Origin: DATBIS01 sp036556805
GTDB lineage: Bacteria; Actinomycetota; UBA4738; HRBIN12
Direction: 5' to 3'
NCBI GenBank assembly: GCA_036556805.1
Contig: DATBIS010000027.1
Span: 1-45,242 of the forward strand
DNA: 45,242 nucleotides
Shown here piece after piece: positions 26,062 through 32,382 of this stretch. Each line of letters starts with the position of its first letter. Position 1 is the first letter of the stretch. Below the pieces are notes generated by a model, which made no database searches, was not told the DNA's origin, and was given only the letters and a program-made list of their open reading frames with translations. Both the position numbers and the translations under genes were made by a program.

Positions 26062-26991
26062 GTGCCCGAGACGATCCTCGTCGTCGACGACGACCCGGAC
26101 ATCGCGCGGTTCGTCGAGGTGAACCTGAGGTCGGCCGGGTACGACGTCGCTGTCGCCGCCGACGGCGAAGAGGCGCTCGACCGTGCGGCCACGATCCGAC
26201 CCGACCTCGTGTTGCTCGACGTGATGATGCCGCGCATCGACGGTTTCGAGGTCGCGCAGCGACTTCGGAAGAACCCGCAGACCGCGAACACGTCGATCAT
26301 CATGCTCACGGCGAAGGCGCTGTCGGCCGACAAGGTGACCGGGCTCCAATCGGGCGCCGACGACTACATCATCAAGCCGTTCGATCCCATCGAGCTGCTC
26401 GCTCGCGTGAAGGGGACCCTGCGGCGCGCGAAGGAGATGCGCAACCTCTCGCCGCTCACGGGCCTGCCGGGCAACATCAGGATCCAAGAGGAGATCGAGC
26501 GGCAGGTGCGTGAAAGCCGCGCGTTCGCGGTGCTCTACTGCGACCTCGACAACTTCAAGACCTACAACGACCAGAAGGGGTTCGTGCGCGGCGACCGGCT
26601 GATCCAATCGACCGCGCGCATCATCCAGGACGCGGTGGTGGAGTTCGGCGCGGTGGACTCGTTCGTGGGCCACGTCGGCGGCGACGACTTCGTGGCGGTG
26701 CTGCCTCCCGACGTCGCGGAGGACGCCGCGAAGCGCATCTGCGAGCGGTTCGACGAGCAGCTCTCCGAGTTCTACGAGCCCGAGGATCTGAAGCGGGGCT
26801 TCGTGCGCATGGAGGACCGCAAGGGCGTGATGCAGGACATCCCGCTCGTGGCGGTCTCGATCGGGGTGGCCTCGACGTCGCGTCGGGCGTTCGCTCACTA
26901 CGGCGAGGCGGTCGCGGTCGCCACCGAGATGAAGCAGTTCGCGAAGCGCGACGGCGGTTCTTCCTTCGCCGTCGACCGCCGGCACCCCTAG
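26062..26991 (+). CDS. Response regulator with GGDEF-like output domain
   Basis: The receiver domain is at residues 1-122: acidic pocket VVDDDPD, phospho-acceptor Asp53 in LLDVMMP, Thr/Ala in LTAKA and Lys105 in IIKPFDP. A GGDEF-family domain follows at about 128-305, with LTGLPGNI, YCDLDNFKTYND and the signature HVGGDDFVAVL (GGDDF at 206-210). Canonical cyclases have GGDEF or GGEEF, so the Glu-to-Asp change leaves activity uncertain, and no RxxD inhibitory site is seen ahead of it. If active it would make cyclic di-GMP; otherwise it may be a signal-binding scaffold. It begins at GTG one base after rpe. No partner kinase is adjacent; a histidine-kinase-like module lies about 6 kb downstream. 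Confidence 0.88.
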   Translation: MPETILVVDDDPDIARFVEVNLRSAGYDVAVAADGEEALDRAATIRPDLVLLDVMMPRIDGFEVAQRLRKNPQTANTSIIMLTAKALSADKVTGLQSGADDYIIKPFDPIELLARVKGTLRRAKEMRNLSPLTGLPGNIRIQEEIERQVRESRAFAVLYCDLDNFKTYNDQKGFVRGDRLIQSTARIIQDAVVEFGAVDSFVGHVGGDDFVAVLPPDVAEDAAKRICERFDEQLSEFYEPEDLKRGFVRMEDRKGVMQDIPLVAVSIGVASTSRRAFAHYGEAVAVATEMKQFAKRDGGSSFAVDRRHP

Positions 26992-27027
26992 GCCGGAAGG
27001 CGCTGGCGACGCCTCCCGGGGCGCGCC

Positions 27028-27033
27028 TATACT
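27028..27033 (+). promoter_or_regulatory. -10 box (TATACT) of the riboflavin operon
   Basis: TATACT predicts transcription from about 27040, a few bases before the first paired strand of the FMN riboswitch. No strong -35 box is visible. Confidence 0.6.
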
Positions 27034-27045
27034 TCCGACGCAAAG

Positions 27046-27172
27046 CCTGTTTCCGGGGCGGGGTGCAACTCCCCACCGGCGGTGACAGTCCGCGACCCTC
27101 CGCGAGCCACGCGGGGGTGGACCCGGTGCGATTCCGGGACCGACCGTGAAAGTCGGGATGGGAGGAGACGGG
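27046..27172 (+). ncRNA. FMN riboswitch (RFN element)
   Basis: The closing stem P1 pairs 27046-27054 (CCTGTTTCC) with 27164-27172 (GGAGACGGG), nine pairs including G-T. Inside are the conserved RFN blocks: GGGGCGGGGTGCAACTCCCC then ACCGGCGGTGACAGTCCGCG, a variable arm at about 27095-27120, GGTGCGATTCCGGGACCGAC, and the closing AAAGTCGGGATGGGAGGAGA. This is the FMN-sensing aptamer of riboflavin genes and sits just upstream of ribD. FMN binding should lower expression of the operon. Confidence 0.95.
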
Positions 27173-27219
27173 CGCGACGGCTCCGCGCTGGCGGCGCCGT
27201 GCGCTCAGCGTCTGCCCAC

Positions 27220-27238
27220 CGCTCCGGTCGAAGGAGCG
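27220..27238 (+). promoter_or_regulatory. Hairpin sequestering the ribD Shine-Dalgarno
   Basis: CGCTCC (27220-27225) pairs with GGAGCG (27233-27238) around the loop GGTCGAA. The 3' strand is the Shine-Dalgarno (AAGGAG, 27231-27236) for the GTG at 27242. No T-tract follows, so control is probably at translation initiation. A second stem (27172-27181 with 27196-27204) lies between this and the aptamer and shares one base with P1. Confidence 0.6.
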
Positions 27239-27241
27239 AGC

Positions 27242-28345
27242 GTGCAGAGCGAGCGGCACATGCGGCGGGCCATCGAGCTCGCCGAACGCGGTTGGGGGCG
27301 CGTCTCCCCGAACCCCCTCGTCGGAGCCGTCATCGAGCGCGACGGTGAGGTCGTGGGCGAGGGGTGGCACGAGGGGCCCGGCACCGCGCACGCCGAGGTG
27401 ATGGCGCTCGAACGCGCCGGCGACCTCGCGCGAGGCGCCACCATCTTCACGACGCTCGAGCCGTGCAATCGGTTCGGACGGACGCCGCCGTGCACGCGTG
27501 CCCTGATCGACGCGCGGGTCGCGCGCGTCGTGGTGGCCGCGCTCGACCCCAACCTCGGCGACGACGCGCCGGGGATCTCGGAGCTTCGCTCGGCGGGCGT
27601 CGGGGTCGAGGTCGGGGTCCTCGCGAACGAGGCCGAACGACAGAACGCCGCGTTTCTCACCCACGTACGGACCGGCCAGCCGTTCGTCGTTCTCAAGATG
27701 GCGGCGTCGCTCGACGGCAAGGCGGCCGCGCGCGACGGGTCCTCGAAGTGGATCACCGGCGAGGCCGCGCGCGCCGACGTCCAGCGCCTCCGGGCCTGGG
27801 CCGACGCCGTGACGGTGGGCGCGGGTACCGCGCTCGCCGACGACCCCTCGCTCACCGTGCGCGACCCCTCGTTCGCAGGCTCGCGGCCGCCGCTTCGCGT
27901 GCTCGCCGACGCGAACGGGCGGGTGCCGGCATCCGGGCACATGTTCGACGGGACGGCGGCCACGCTCGTCGCGACCACCGACGGGGCGCCCGAGTCGCGC
28001 ATGGCGGAGTGGCGCGCGACCGGCGCGGAGGTCGCCGTGCTCGACCGCGACGGCGAAGGCGGCGTGTCGCTGCTCGCCCTCGTCGAGCAGCTCGGCAAGC
28101 GCGGCGTGCAGGGGTTGCTGCTCGAGGGCGGTCCGACGCTCGCGGGCAGCGCGGTCCGCGACCGCGTCGTCGACCGCTTCGTCGTCTACTACGCGCCGAT
28201 GCTCACCGGCGGCGCATCGGCGCCGGGCGTGATCGGGGGCACGGGCTTCGCGCCGATCGGCGCGTCGCCGCGGGTGCACATCGCGTCGGTCGACGCGATC
28301 GGCGAGGACCTTCGGGTGGAGGCCGATGTTCACCGGCATCGTTGA
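27242..28345 (+). CDS. ribD: Bifunctional riboflavin deaminase/reductase RibD
   Basis: Deaminates and then reduces the pyrimidine intermediate of riboflavin synthesis. The deaminase domain (residues about 1-145) has zinc ligands in TAHAEVMAL and LEPCNRFGRTPPC; Arg replaces the usual His after PCN. The reductase domain (about 150-367) has VLKMAASLDGKAAARDG, WITGEAAR, VGAGTALADDP and LLLEGGPTLAGS. The GTG at 27242 was chosen for its well-placed Shine-Dalgarno and because upstream in-frame codons belong to the riboswitch leader. The 3' end overlaps ribE by 20 bases. Confidence 0.95.
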   Translation: MQSERHMRRAIELAERGWGRVSPNPLVGAVIERDGEVVGEGWHEGPGTAHAEVMALERAGDLARGATIFTTLEPCNRFGRTPPCTRALIDARVARVVVAALDPNLGDDAPGISELRSAGVGVEVGVLANEAERQNAAFLTHVRTGQPFVVLKMAASLDGKAAARDGSSKWITGEAARADVQRLRAWADAVTVGAGTALADDPSLTVRDPSFAGSRPPLRVLADANGRVPASGHMFDGTAATLVATTDGAPESRMAEWRATGAEVAVLDRDGEGGVSLLALVEQLGKRGVQGLLLEGGPTLAGSAVRDRVVDRFVVYYAPMLTGGASAPGVIGGTGFAPIGASPRVHIASVDAIGEDLRVEADVHRHR

Positions 28346-28913
28346 GGAGCGGGGCGAGGTGGTCTCCCTGACCTCCGCGCGTCTGGTCCTCGCGTGCCGC
28401 GTCGTGCCACGCGACGCACCGGTGGGATCGTCCGTGTCGGTGAACGGCACGTGCCTCACCGTCGTCGAGAACGCCGGCGAAACGATCGCGTTCGACCTCT
28501 CCGAGGAGACGCTCGCGCGCACGTCGCTCGGCCGGCTCCAGGCGGGAGCCGCCGTGAACCTCGAGCGCCCGGTCACGCTGGGAACTCGACTCGGCGGGCA
28601 CCTCGTGCAGGGTCACGTGGACGGCGTGGGCGAGGTGGTGGGCGTCGAGCCGGAAGGTGTCGGCGGCGCGCGCGTGGCCGTGCGCGTGCCGGACCACCTG
28701 CTCAGATACGTCGTGGAGAAGGGCTCGATCACGATCGACGGCGTGAGCCTCACGGTCGCGGCCGTCGAGGACGCGAACGTGACCGTCTCGCTGATCCCGC
28801 ACACGCTGGGGGTCACCACGTTCGGCTCGGTGTCGGCGGGCGATGCGGTGAACCTCGAGGTCGACGTGATCGCGAAATACGTGGAGCGCCTCATGGAAGG
28901 ACGGGACCGATGA
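28326..28913 (+). CDS. ribE: Riboflavin synthase alpha subunit
   Basis: Dismutates two 6,7-dimethyl-8-ribityllumazines to riboflavin. At 195 residues it has the duplicated lumazine-binding barrel: MFTGIVEERGEV with VSVNGTCLTV in the first repeat, and GHLVQGHVDGVGEV with ITIDGVSLTV in the second. The C-terminal helix VNLEVDVIAKYVERL is the trimerisation segment. The start overlaps ribD by 20 bases; the stop overlaps ribBA as ATGA. Confidence 0.97.
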   Translation: MFTGIVEERGEVVSLTSARLVLACRVVPRDAPVGSSVSVNGTCLTVVENAGETIAFDLSEETLARTSLGRLQAGAAVNLERPVTLGTRLGGHLVQGHVDGVGEVVGVEPEGVGGARVAVRVPDHLLRYVVEKGSITIDGVSLTVAAVEDANVTVSLIPHTLGVTTFGSVSAGDAVNLEVDVIAKYVERLMEGRDR

Positions 28914-30178
28914 GCAAGGACGCGCAGGACGTCGAGATGGACCGGTCGGTCTTCGCGACGATCCCCGAGGCGATCGAGGAGATCCGCCAGGGCAGGATCG
29001 TGATCGTCGTCGACGATGCCGACCGAGAGAACGAGGGCGACCTCATCATGGCCGCCGAGAAGGTCACGCCGGAGGCGATTGCCTTCATCGTGCGGCACAG
29101 CAGCGGCGTGATCTGCGCACCGTTCGTGGGGGAGCGCCTCGACGAGCTCCACATCCCGCTCATGGTCGCGGCGAACACCGACAACCAGCGCACGGCGTTC
29201 ACGGTGTCGGTCGACGCCCGGCGCGGCGTCACGACCGGGATCTCCGCGAGCGACCGCGCGACGACGATCAGGGCGATGATCGATCCCGGTACCCGGCCGG
29301 AGGACATCTCGCGGCCGGGACACGTGTTCCCCCTGCGGTACTGCGACGGCGGTGTGCTCAAGCGCGCCGGGCACACCGAGGCCGCGGTCGACCTCGCTCG
29401 GCTCGCGGGGCTCTACCCGGCCGGTGTGCTGTGCGAGACCGTGAACGACGACGGCTCGATGGCACGCCTCCCCGACCTCGCGCGGTTCGGAGAGATCCAC
29501 GGGCTGAAGATCATCTCGATCGCCGACCTCATCCGCTACCGGCGCGAGCAGGAGATCCTCGTGTCGCGGGTGGCCGAGGCCACGATCCCGACGCCGCAGG
29601 GCGACTGGCGTTCCTACGCCTACGAGAGCCTGGTGGACGGCCGCACGCACGTCGCGCTGGTGCTCGGCGACATCGGCGACGGCGAGCGCGTCATGACGCG
29701 CGTGCACTCCGAGTGCCTCACCGGCGACGTGTTCGGTTCGCTCCGCTGCGACTGCGGTGCCCAACTGGAGCGGGCGATGGAGCTGATCGGGCAGGAGGGG
29801 CGCGGCGTCGTGCTGTACATCCGCGGGCACGAGGGCCGGGCGATCGGCCTCACCCACAAGCTCCGCGCGTACGAGCTCCAGGACCAAGGCAAGGACACGG
29901 TCGAGGCGAACCTCGAGCTCGGGTTTCCCGCCGACCCCCGCGACTACGGCATCGGCGCGCAGATCCTCGTCGACCTCGGCCTGCGCTCGATGCGCCTGCT
30001 CACGAACAACCCGTCGAAGCGCGCCGGCCTCGAGGGCTACGGGCTCTCGATCGTGGAACGGATCCCGATCGAGACCCAGCCCACGACGCACAACATCGGG
30101 TACCTGCGAACGAAGCGGGAGAAGCTCGGCCACATGCTCGAGGAGCTTCCCGTCCCTGGGGCCGGCGAGCGCGGGTGA
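28910..30178 (+). CDS. ribBA: Bifunctional DHBP synthase / GTP cyclohydrolase II
   Basis: Supplies both branches of riboflavin synthesis. The N-terminal RibB domain (residues about 15-212) has VVDDADRENEGDLIMAAE, the active-site acidic loop, and RAGHTEAAVDLARLAGL. The C-terminal RibA domain (about 215-422) has zinc ligands in VHSECLTGDVFGSLRCDCGA, HEGRAIGLTHKLRAYELQD and LLTNNPSKRAGLEGYGL. Motifs in both halves look intact. Length of 422 is usual for actinobacterial RibA2. It overlaps both neighbours by 4 bases. Confidence 0.96.
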   Translation: MSKDAQDVEMDRSVFATIPEAIEEIRQGRIVIVVDDADRENEGDLIMAAEKVTPEAIAFIVRHSSGVICAPFVGERLDELHIPLMVAANTDNQRTAFTVSVDARRGVTTGISASDRATTIRAMIDPGTRPEDISRPGHVFPLRYCDGGVLKRAGHTEAAVDLARLAGLYPAGVLCETVNDDGSMARLPDLARFGEIHGLKIISIADLIRYRREQEILVSRVAEATIPTPQGDWRSYAYESLVDGRTHVALVLGDIGDGERVMTRVHSECLTGDVFGSLRCDCGAQLERAMELIGQEGRGVVLYIRGHEGRAIGLTHKLRAYELQDQGKDTVEANLELGFPADPRDYGIGAQILVDLGLRSMRLLTNNPSKRAGLEGYGLSIVERIPIETQPTTHNIGYLRTKREKLGHMLEELPVPGAGERG

Positions 30179-30657
30179 GGACGTTCGAGGGCTCGCCCGA
30201 GGGGCGGGGGCGGCGCATCGGCATCGTGGCCGCGCGCTTCAACGACGTCGTGACGAAGAAGCTGCTCGAGGGGTGCGTCGACACCCTGCACGCGGCGGGC
30301 GTCGCGGGTGAGGACGTCGACGTCGCGTGGGTGCCCGGCGCGTTCGAGGTGCCGCTCCTCGCGCGCCGCCTCGCTCGTTCGGGCACGTACGACGCCGTGA
30401 TCTGTCTCGGCGCGGTGATCCGGGGCGAGACCGCGCATTTCCAGCTGGTTGCCCAGGAGGCGGCACACGGCGTGAGTGAGGTGGCGCGCGATACCGGCGT
30501 CCCGGTGATCTTCGAGGTGCTCGCGACCGACGACCTGCCGCAGGCACTCGACCGCGCGGGGGGAGCGCACGGCAACAAGGGGAGGGACGCGGCGCTCGCG
30601 GCGCTCGAGATGGCCTCGCTGCTCGAGGCCCTGCCGAAGGAGGGAGACCGACCGTGA
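30175..30657 (+). CDS. ribH: 6,7-Dimethyl-8-ribityllumazine synthase
   Basis: Condenses the RibD- and RibB-derived intermediates to lumazine. The 160-residue protein contains RIGIVAARFNDVVT, VPGAFEVPLLARRLA, the substrate and phosphate loop LGAVIRGETAHFQLV with catalytic His, and AHGNKGRDAALAALEM. GTG overlaps the ribBA stop; the stop overlaps the cupin gene. The set ribD-ribE-ribBA-ribH provides all committed riboflavin enzymes except the phosphatase. Confidence 0.96.
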   Translation: MRTFEGSPEGRGRRIGIVAARFNDVVTKKLLEGCVDTLHAAGVAGEDVDVAWVPGAFEVPLLARRLARSGTYDAVICLGAVIRGETAHFQLVAQEAAHGVSEVARDTGVPVIFEVLATDDLPQALDRAGGAHGNKGRDAALAALEMASLLEALPKEGDRP

Positions 30658-31004
30658 TCATCGACAAGCCCTGGGGACAGGTGGCCACCTACGCGCTCAA
30701 CCAGCCCGCGTCCGTGCGCGTCATCACCGTCGAGCCGGGCGAGGAGACCAGCGTGCACTTCCACCGGATGCGCGACGAGATGTGGGTGGTGCTCGACCGG
30801 GGACTCCGCATCGACATCGGCAATCGGACCGTGGACGCACAACCGGGAGAGGAGTTCATGATCCCCGCCGAGGAGACGCACAGGATCACGAATCGGGGCG
30901 ACGTCCGCGGACGAATCCTCGAGATCGCCTACGGCTACACGACCGAGGACGACACGCAGCGGCTCGAGGACGCGTACGGCCGGCCGCTCGAGCCCGATTG
31001 GTGA
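30654..31004 (+). CDS. Small cupin protein (mannose-6-phosphate isomerase type)
   Basis: A 116-residue single-domain cupin. Motif 1 reads VHFHRMRDEMWVVLDRGLRI (HxH plus Glu) and motif 2 PGEEFMIPAEETHRITN (second His), so all four metal ligands are present. It resembles the C-terminal cupin of mannose-6-phosphate isomerase/GDP-mannose pyrophosphorylase (opening DKPWGQ). The GTG overlaps the ribH stop, making it the last gene of the FMN-riboswitch operon. Substrate is unknown. A flavin or sugar-phosphate role can be proposed only from context. Confidence 0.85.
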   Translation: MIIDKPWGQVATYALNQPASVRVITVEPGEETSVHFHRMRDEMWVVLDRGLRIDIGNRTVDAQPGEEFMIPAEETHRITNRGDVRGRILEIAYGYTTEDDTQRLEDAYGRPLEPDW

Positions 31005-31041
31005 TCGCCGGCGTGCGTCGACATGCGTCGGGGGCGGCCCC

Positions 31042-31047
31042 TATACT
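31042..31047 (+). promoter_or_regulatory. -10 box (TATACT) of the infC operon
   Basis: TATACT ends 7 bases before a GTG at 31055 that opens a 20-codon ORF, so the infC transcript probably begins on that codon. Confidence 0.6.
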
Positions 31048-31054
31048 TGGCCGA

Positions 31055-31117
31055 GTGCTGCAGCCGTGTTGTGTCGTGCACCGGGTGAGTCCGGTGCTCG
31101 TTCTTCGATGGAGGTGA
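31055..31117 (+). CDS. Putative leaderless upstream ORF (20 aa) before infC
   Basis: GTG to TGA encodes 20 residues rich in Val, Leu and Arg with an adjacent Cys pair (VLQPCCVVHRVSPVLVLRWR). It starts exactly where transcription from the TATACT box is expected. It is in the same frame as infC, and its TGA (31115-31117) lies within the infC Shine-Dalgarno GGAGGTGAT. A perfect 6-bp hairpin, CACCGG/CCGGTG (31079-31096), lies inside it. These features suit a regulatory leader that couples its translation to infC. Translation itself is not proven. Confidence 0.45.
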   Translation: MLQPCCVVHRVSPVLVLRWR

Positions 31118-31118
31118 T
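31110..31118 (+). promoter_or_regulatory. Strong Shine-Dalgarno of infC, overlapping the uORF stop
   Basis: GGAGGTGAT matches the anti-Shine-Dalgarno in all nine bases. Usual spacing from it points to codons around 31121-31126. The ATG codons at 31108 and 31117 are both out of frame with IF3. Confidence 0.75.
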
Positions 31119-31123
31119 GCGGG

Positions 31124-31747
31124 GTATCGACTGACCCGCGAATCAACGACAGGATCCGAGCCCCCCAGGTGCGCCTGGTGGGAGCCGACGGGGCCCAGAT
31201 CGGCATCATCGCGACGCAGGAGGCGCTCCGTCAGGCGAGGGACCTGGATCTCGATCTCGTGGAGGTTGCGCCGAACGCCGATCCACCGGTCTGCCGGATC
31301 ATGGACTACGGCAAATACAAGTACGAGCGCGACATCCGTCAGAAGGAAGCCCGCAAGAAGCAGGTGCGGGTCGAGGTCAAGGAGATCAAGTTCCGCCCCA
31401 AGATCGACCGCCACGACTACGAGACCAAGAAGGGCCACGTCGAGCGGTTCCTGCGGGCGGGTTCGCGGGTCAAGATCACCATCATGTTCCGCGGTCGCGA
31501 GATGGCGCATACCGAGCTCGGGCGCCGGATCCTCGACCGCATCGTCGAGGACCTGAAGGACATCGCGGTCGTCGACGCCTTCCCGAAGCAGGAGGGACGC
31601 AACATGATCATGGTGATCGCGCCGATCCGCAAACAGACGGAGCGCGCGCATCGAGAGCAGGGGACGGTGCCGGTGGCGGCGCCGATCGAGCCTCCGGCTC
31701 CCGTCGCCGCGAGCGCTCCGACCCCCGCCGAGACCGCCGAAGGGTAG
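31124..31747 (+). CDS. infC: Translation initiation factor IF-3, start codon non-canonical or uncertain
   Basis: IF-3 checks initiator tRNA and start codon on the 30S subunit. The protein has the N-terminal domain segment RINDRIRAPQVRLVG, then VRIMDYGKYKYE-like PVCRIMDYGKYKYERDIRQK, a basic linker, and the C-terminal domain (KLRPKID-type FRPKIDRHDYETKKGHV, ITIMFRGREMAH, QEGRNMIMVIAP), with an Ala/Pro tail. The frame is open back to a TGA at 31115-31117, but no ATG, GTG or TTG occurs before the GTG at 31169, which would cut off the conserved RINDRIR segment. The GTA at 31124 has ideal spacing to the Shine-Dalgarno and gives the usual actinobacterial N-terminal length; ATC at 31142 is another option. 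infC is known for rare start codons in other bacteria. Confidence 0.85.
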   Translation, partial: VSTDPRINDRIRAPQVRLVGADGAQIGIIATQEALRQARDLDLDLVEVAPNADPPVCRIMDYGKYKYERDIRQKEARKKQVRVEVKEIKFRPKIDRHDYETKKGHVERFLRAGSRVKITIMFRGREMAHTELGRRILDRIVEDLKDIAVVDAFPKQEGRNMIMVIAPIRKQTERAHREQGTVPVAAPIEPPAPVAASAPTPAETAEG

Positions 31748-31757
31748 AGAGAACGCC

Positions 31758-31949
31758 ATGCCGAAGATGAAGACCAACCGGTCCGCCGCGAAGCGGTTCC
31801 GCATCAGCCGCAAAGGCAAGGTGCTCCACGCCAAGGCGACCGGCAACCACATGCTCACCAAGAAGAGCCCCGGCAGGCGTCGGCGCGTCGAGGGCATGGC
31901 CGAGGTGACGGCGGAACGCACGAAGATCCGCCGACTGCTGGGGAAGTGA
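31758..31949 (+). CDS. rpmI: 50S ribosomal protein L35
   Basis: A 63-residue very basic protein with the L35 pattern MPKMKTNRSAAKRFRIS, HMLTKKSPGRRRR and RRLLGK. It follows infC by 10 bases and precedes rplT by 4, the conserved infC-rpmI-rplT order. Confidence 0.98.
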   Translation: MPKMKTNRSAAKRFRISRKGKVLHAKATGNHMLTKKSPGRRRRVEGMAEVTAERTKIRRLLGK

Positions 31950-31953
31950 GCCG

Positions 31954-32322
31954 ATGGCCCGGGTGAAGCGCTCCGTCCACGCGAAGAAGAAGCGGCGCGA
32001 GATCCTCGACGCCGCGAAGGGGTACACGGGCTCCCGCCGCAAGCGCTATCGCATGGCGAAGGAGCAGGTCATGCACTCCGGCAACTACGCCTACCGCGAT
32101 CGCCGCGATCGCAAGGCGCAGTTCCGACGCCTGTGGATCACGCGGATCAGCGCGGGGTGCCGGCCGCACGGCATCTCCTATTCCCGGTTCATGCACGGCC
32201 TCGCGCTCGCGGGCGTCGAGGTCGATCGCAAGATCCTCGCGGACCTCGCGGTCCACGATCCCGGCGCGTTCGCGTCGCTCGTCGAGACCTCGAACGCCGC
32301 GCTCGCGGGCGCGGCCGCCTGA
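31954..32322 (+). CDS. rplT: 50S ribosomal protein L20
   Basis: A 122-residue basic protein with ARVKRSVHAKKKRREIL, AKGYTGSRRKRYRMAKEQV, YRDRRDRKAQFRRLWI and the C-terminal globular GISYSRFMHGLALAGVEVDR. L20 binds 23S rRNA early in assembly and in several bacteria represses its own operon. No L20-leader structure like that of Firmicutes was recognised here; the leader instead holds a small ORF. Confidence 0.98.
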   Translation: MARVKRSVHAKKKRREILDAAKGYTGSRRKRYRMAKEQVMHSGNYAYRDRRDRKAQFRRLWITRISAGCRPHGISYSRFMHGLALAGVEVDRKILADLAVHDPGAFASLVETSNAALAGAAA

Positions 32323-32354
32323 TTCGGTCGGGCCGGCGGCGACGGGGCGCCCCG

Positions 32355-32378
32355 TAGACTTCCCCCGACGATCGGGGG
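32355..32378 (+). promoter_or_regulatory. TAGACT box plus perfect GC hairpin between rplT and the methyltransferase-kinase gene
   Basis: TAGACT (32355-32360) resembles the -10 boxes used elsewhere. Directly after it CCCCCGA (32362-32368) and TCGGGGG (32372-32378) form a 7-bp stem with a CGA loop. The hairpin lacks a T-tract. It may end the ribosomal-protein transcript or hide the G-rich region before the GTG at 32383. Confidence 0.4.
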
Positions 32379-32382
32379 TGGG

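Noticed and set aside
31108..31135. Possible programmed +1 frameshift into infC from the ATG at 31108 or 31117, with GGGGTATC and TGAC resembling the prfB site
   Set aside because: Similarity is suggestive, but Asp-tRNA on GAC would re-pair poorly with ACT after a +1 slip. A non-canonical start behind the strong Shine-Dalgarno is simpler.
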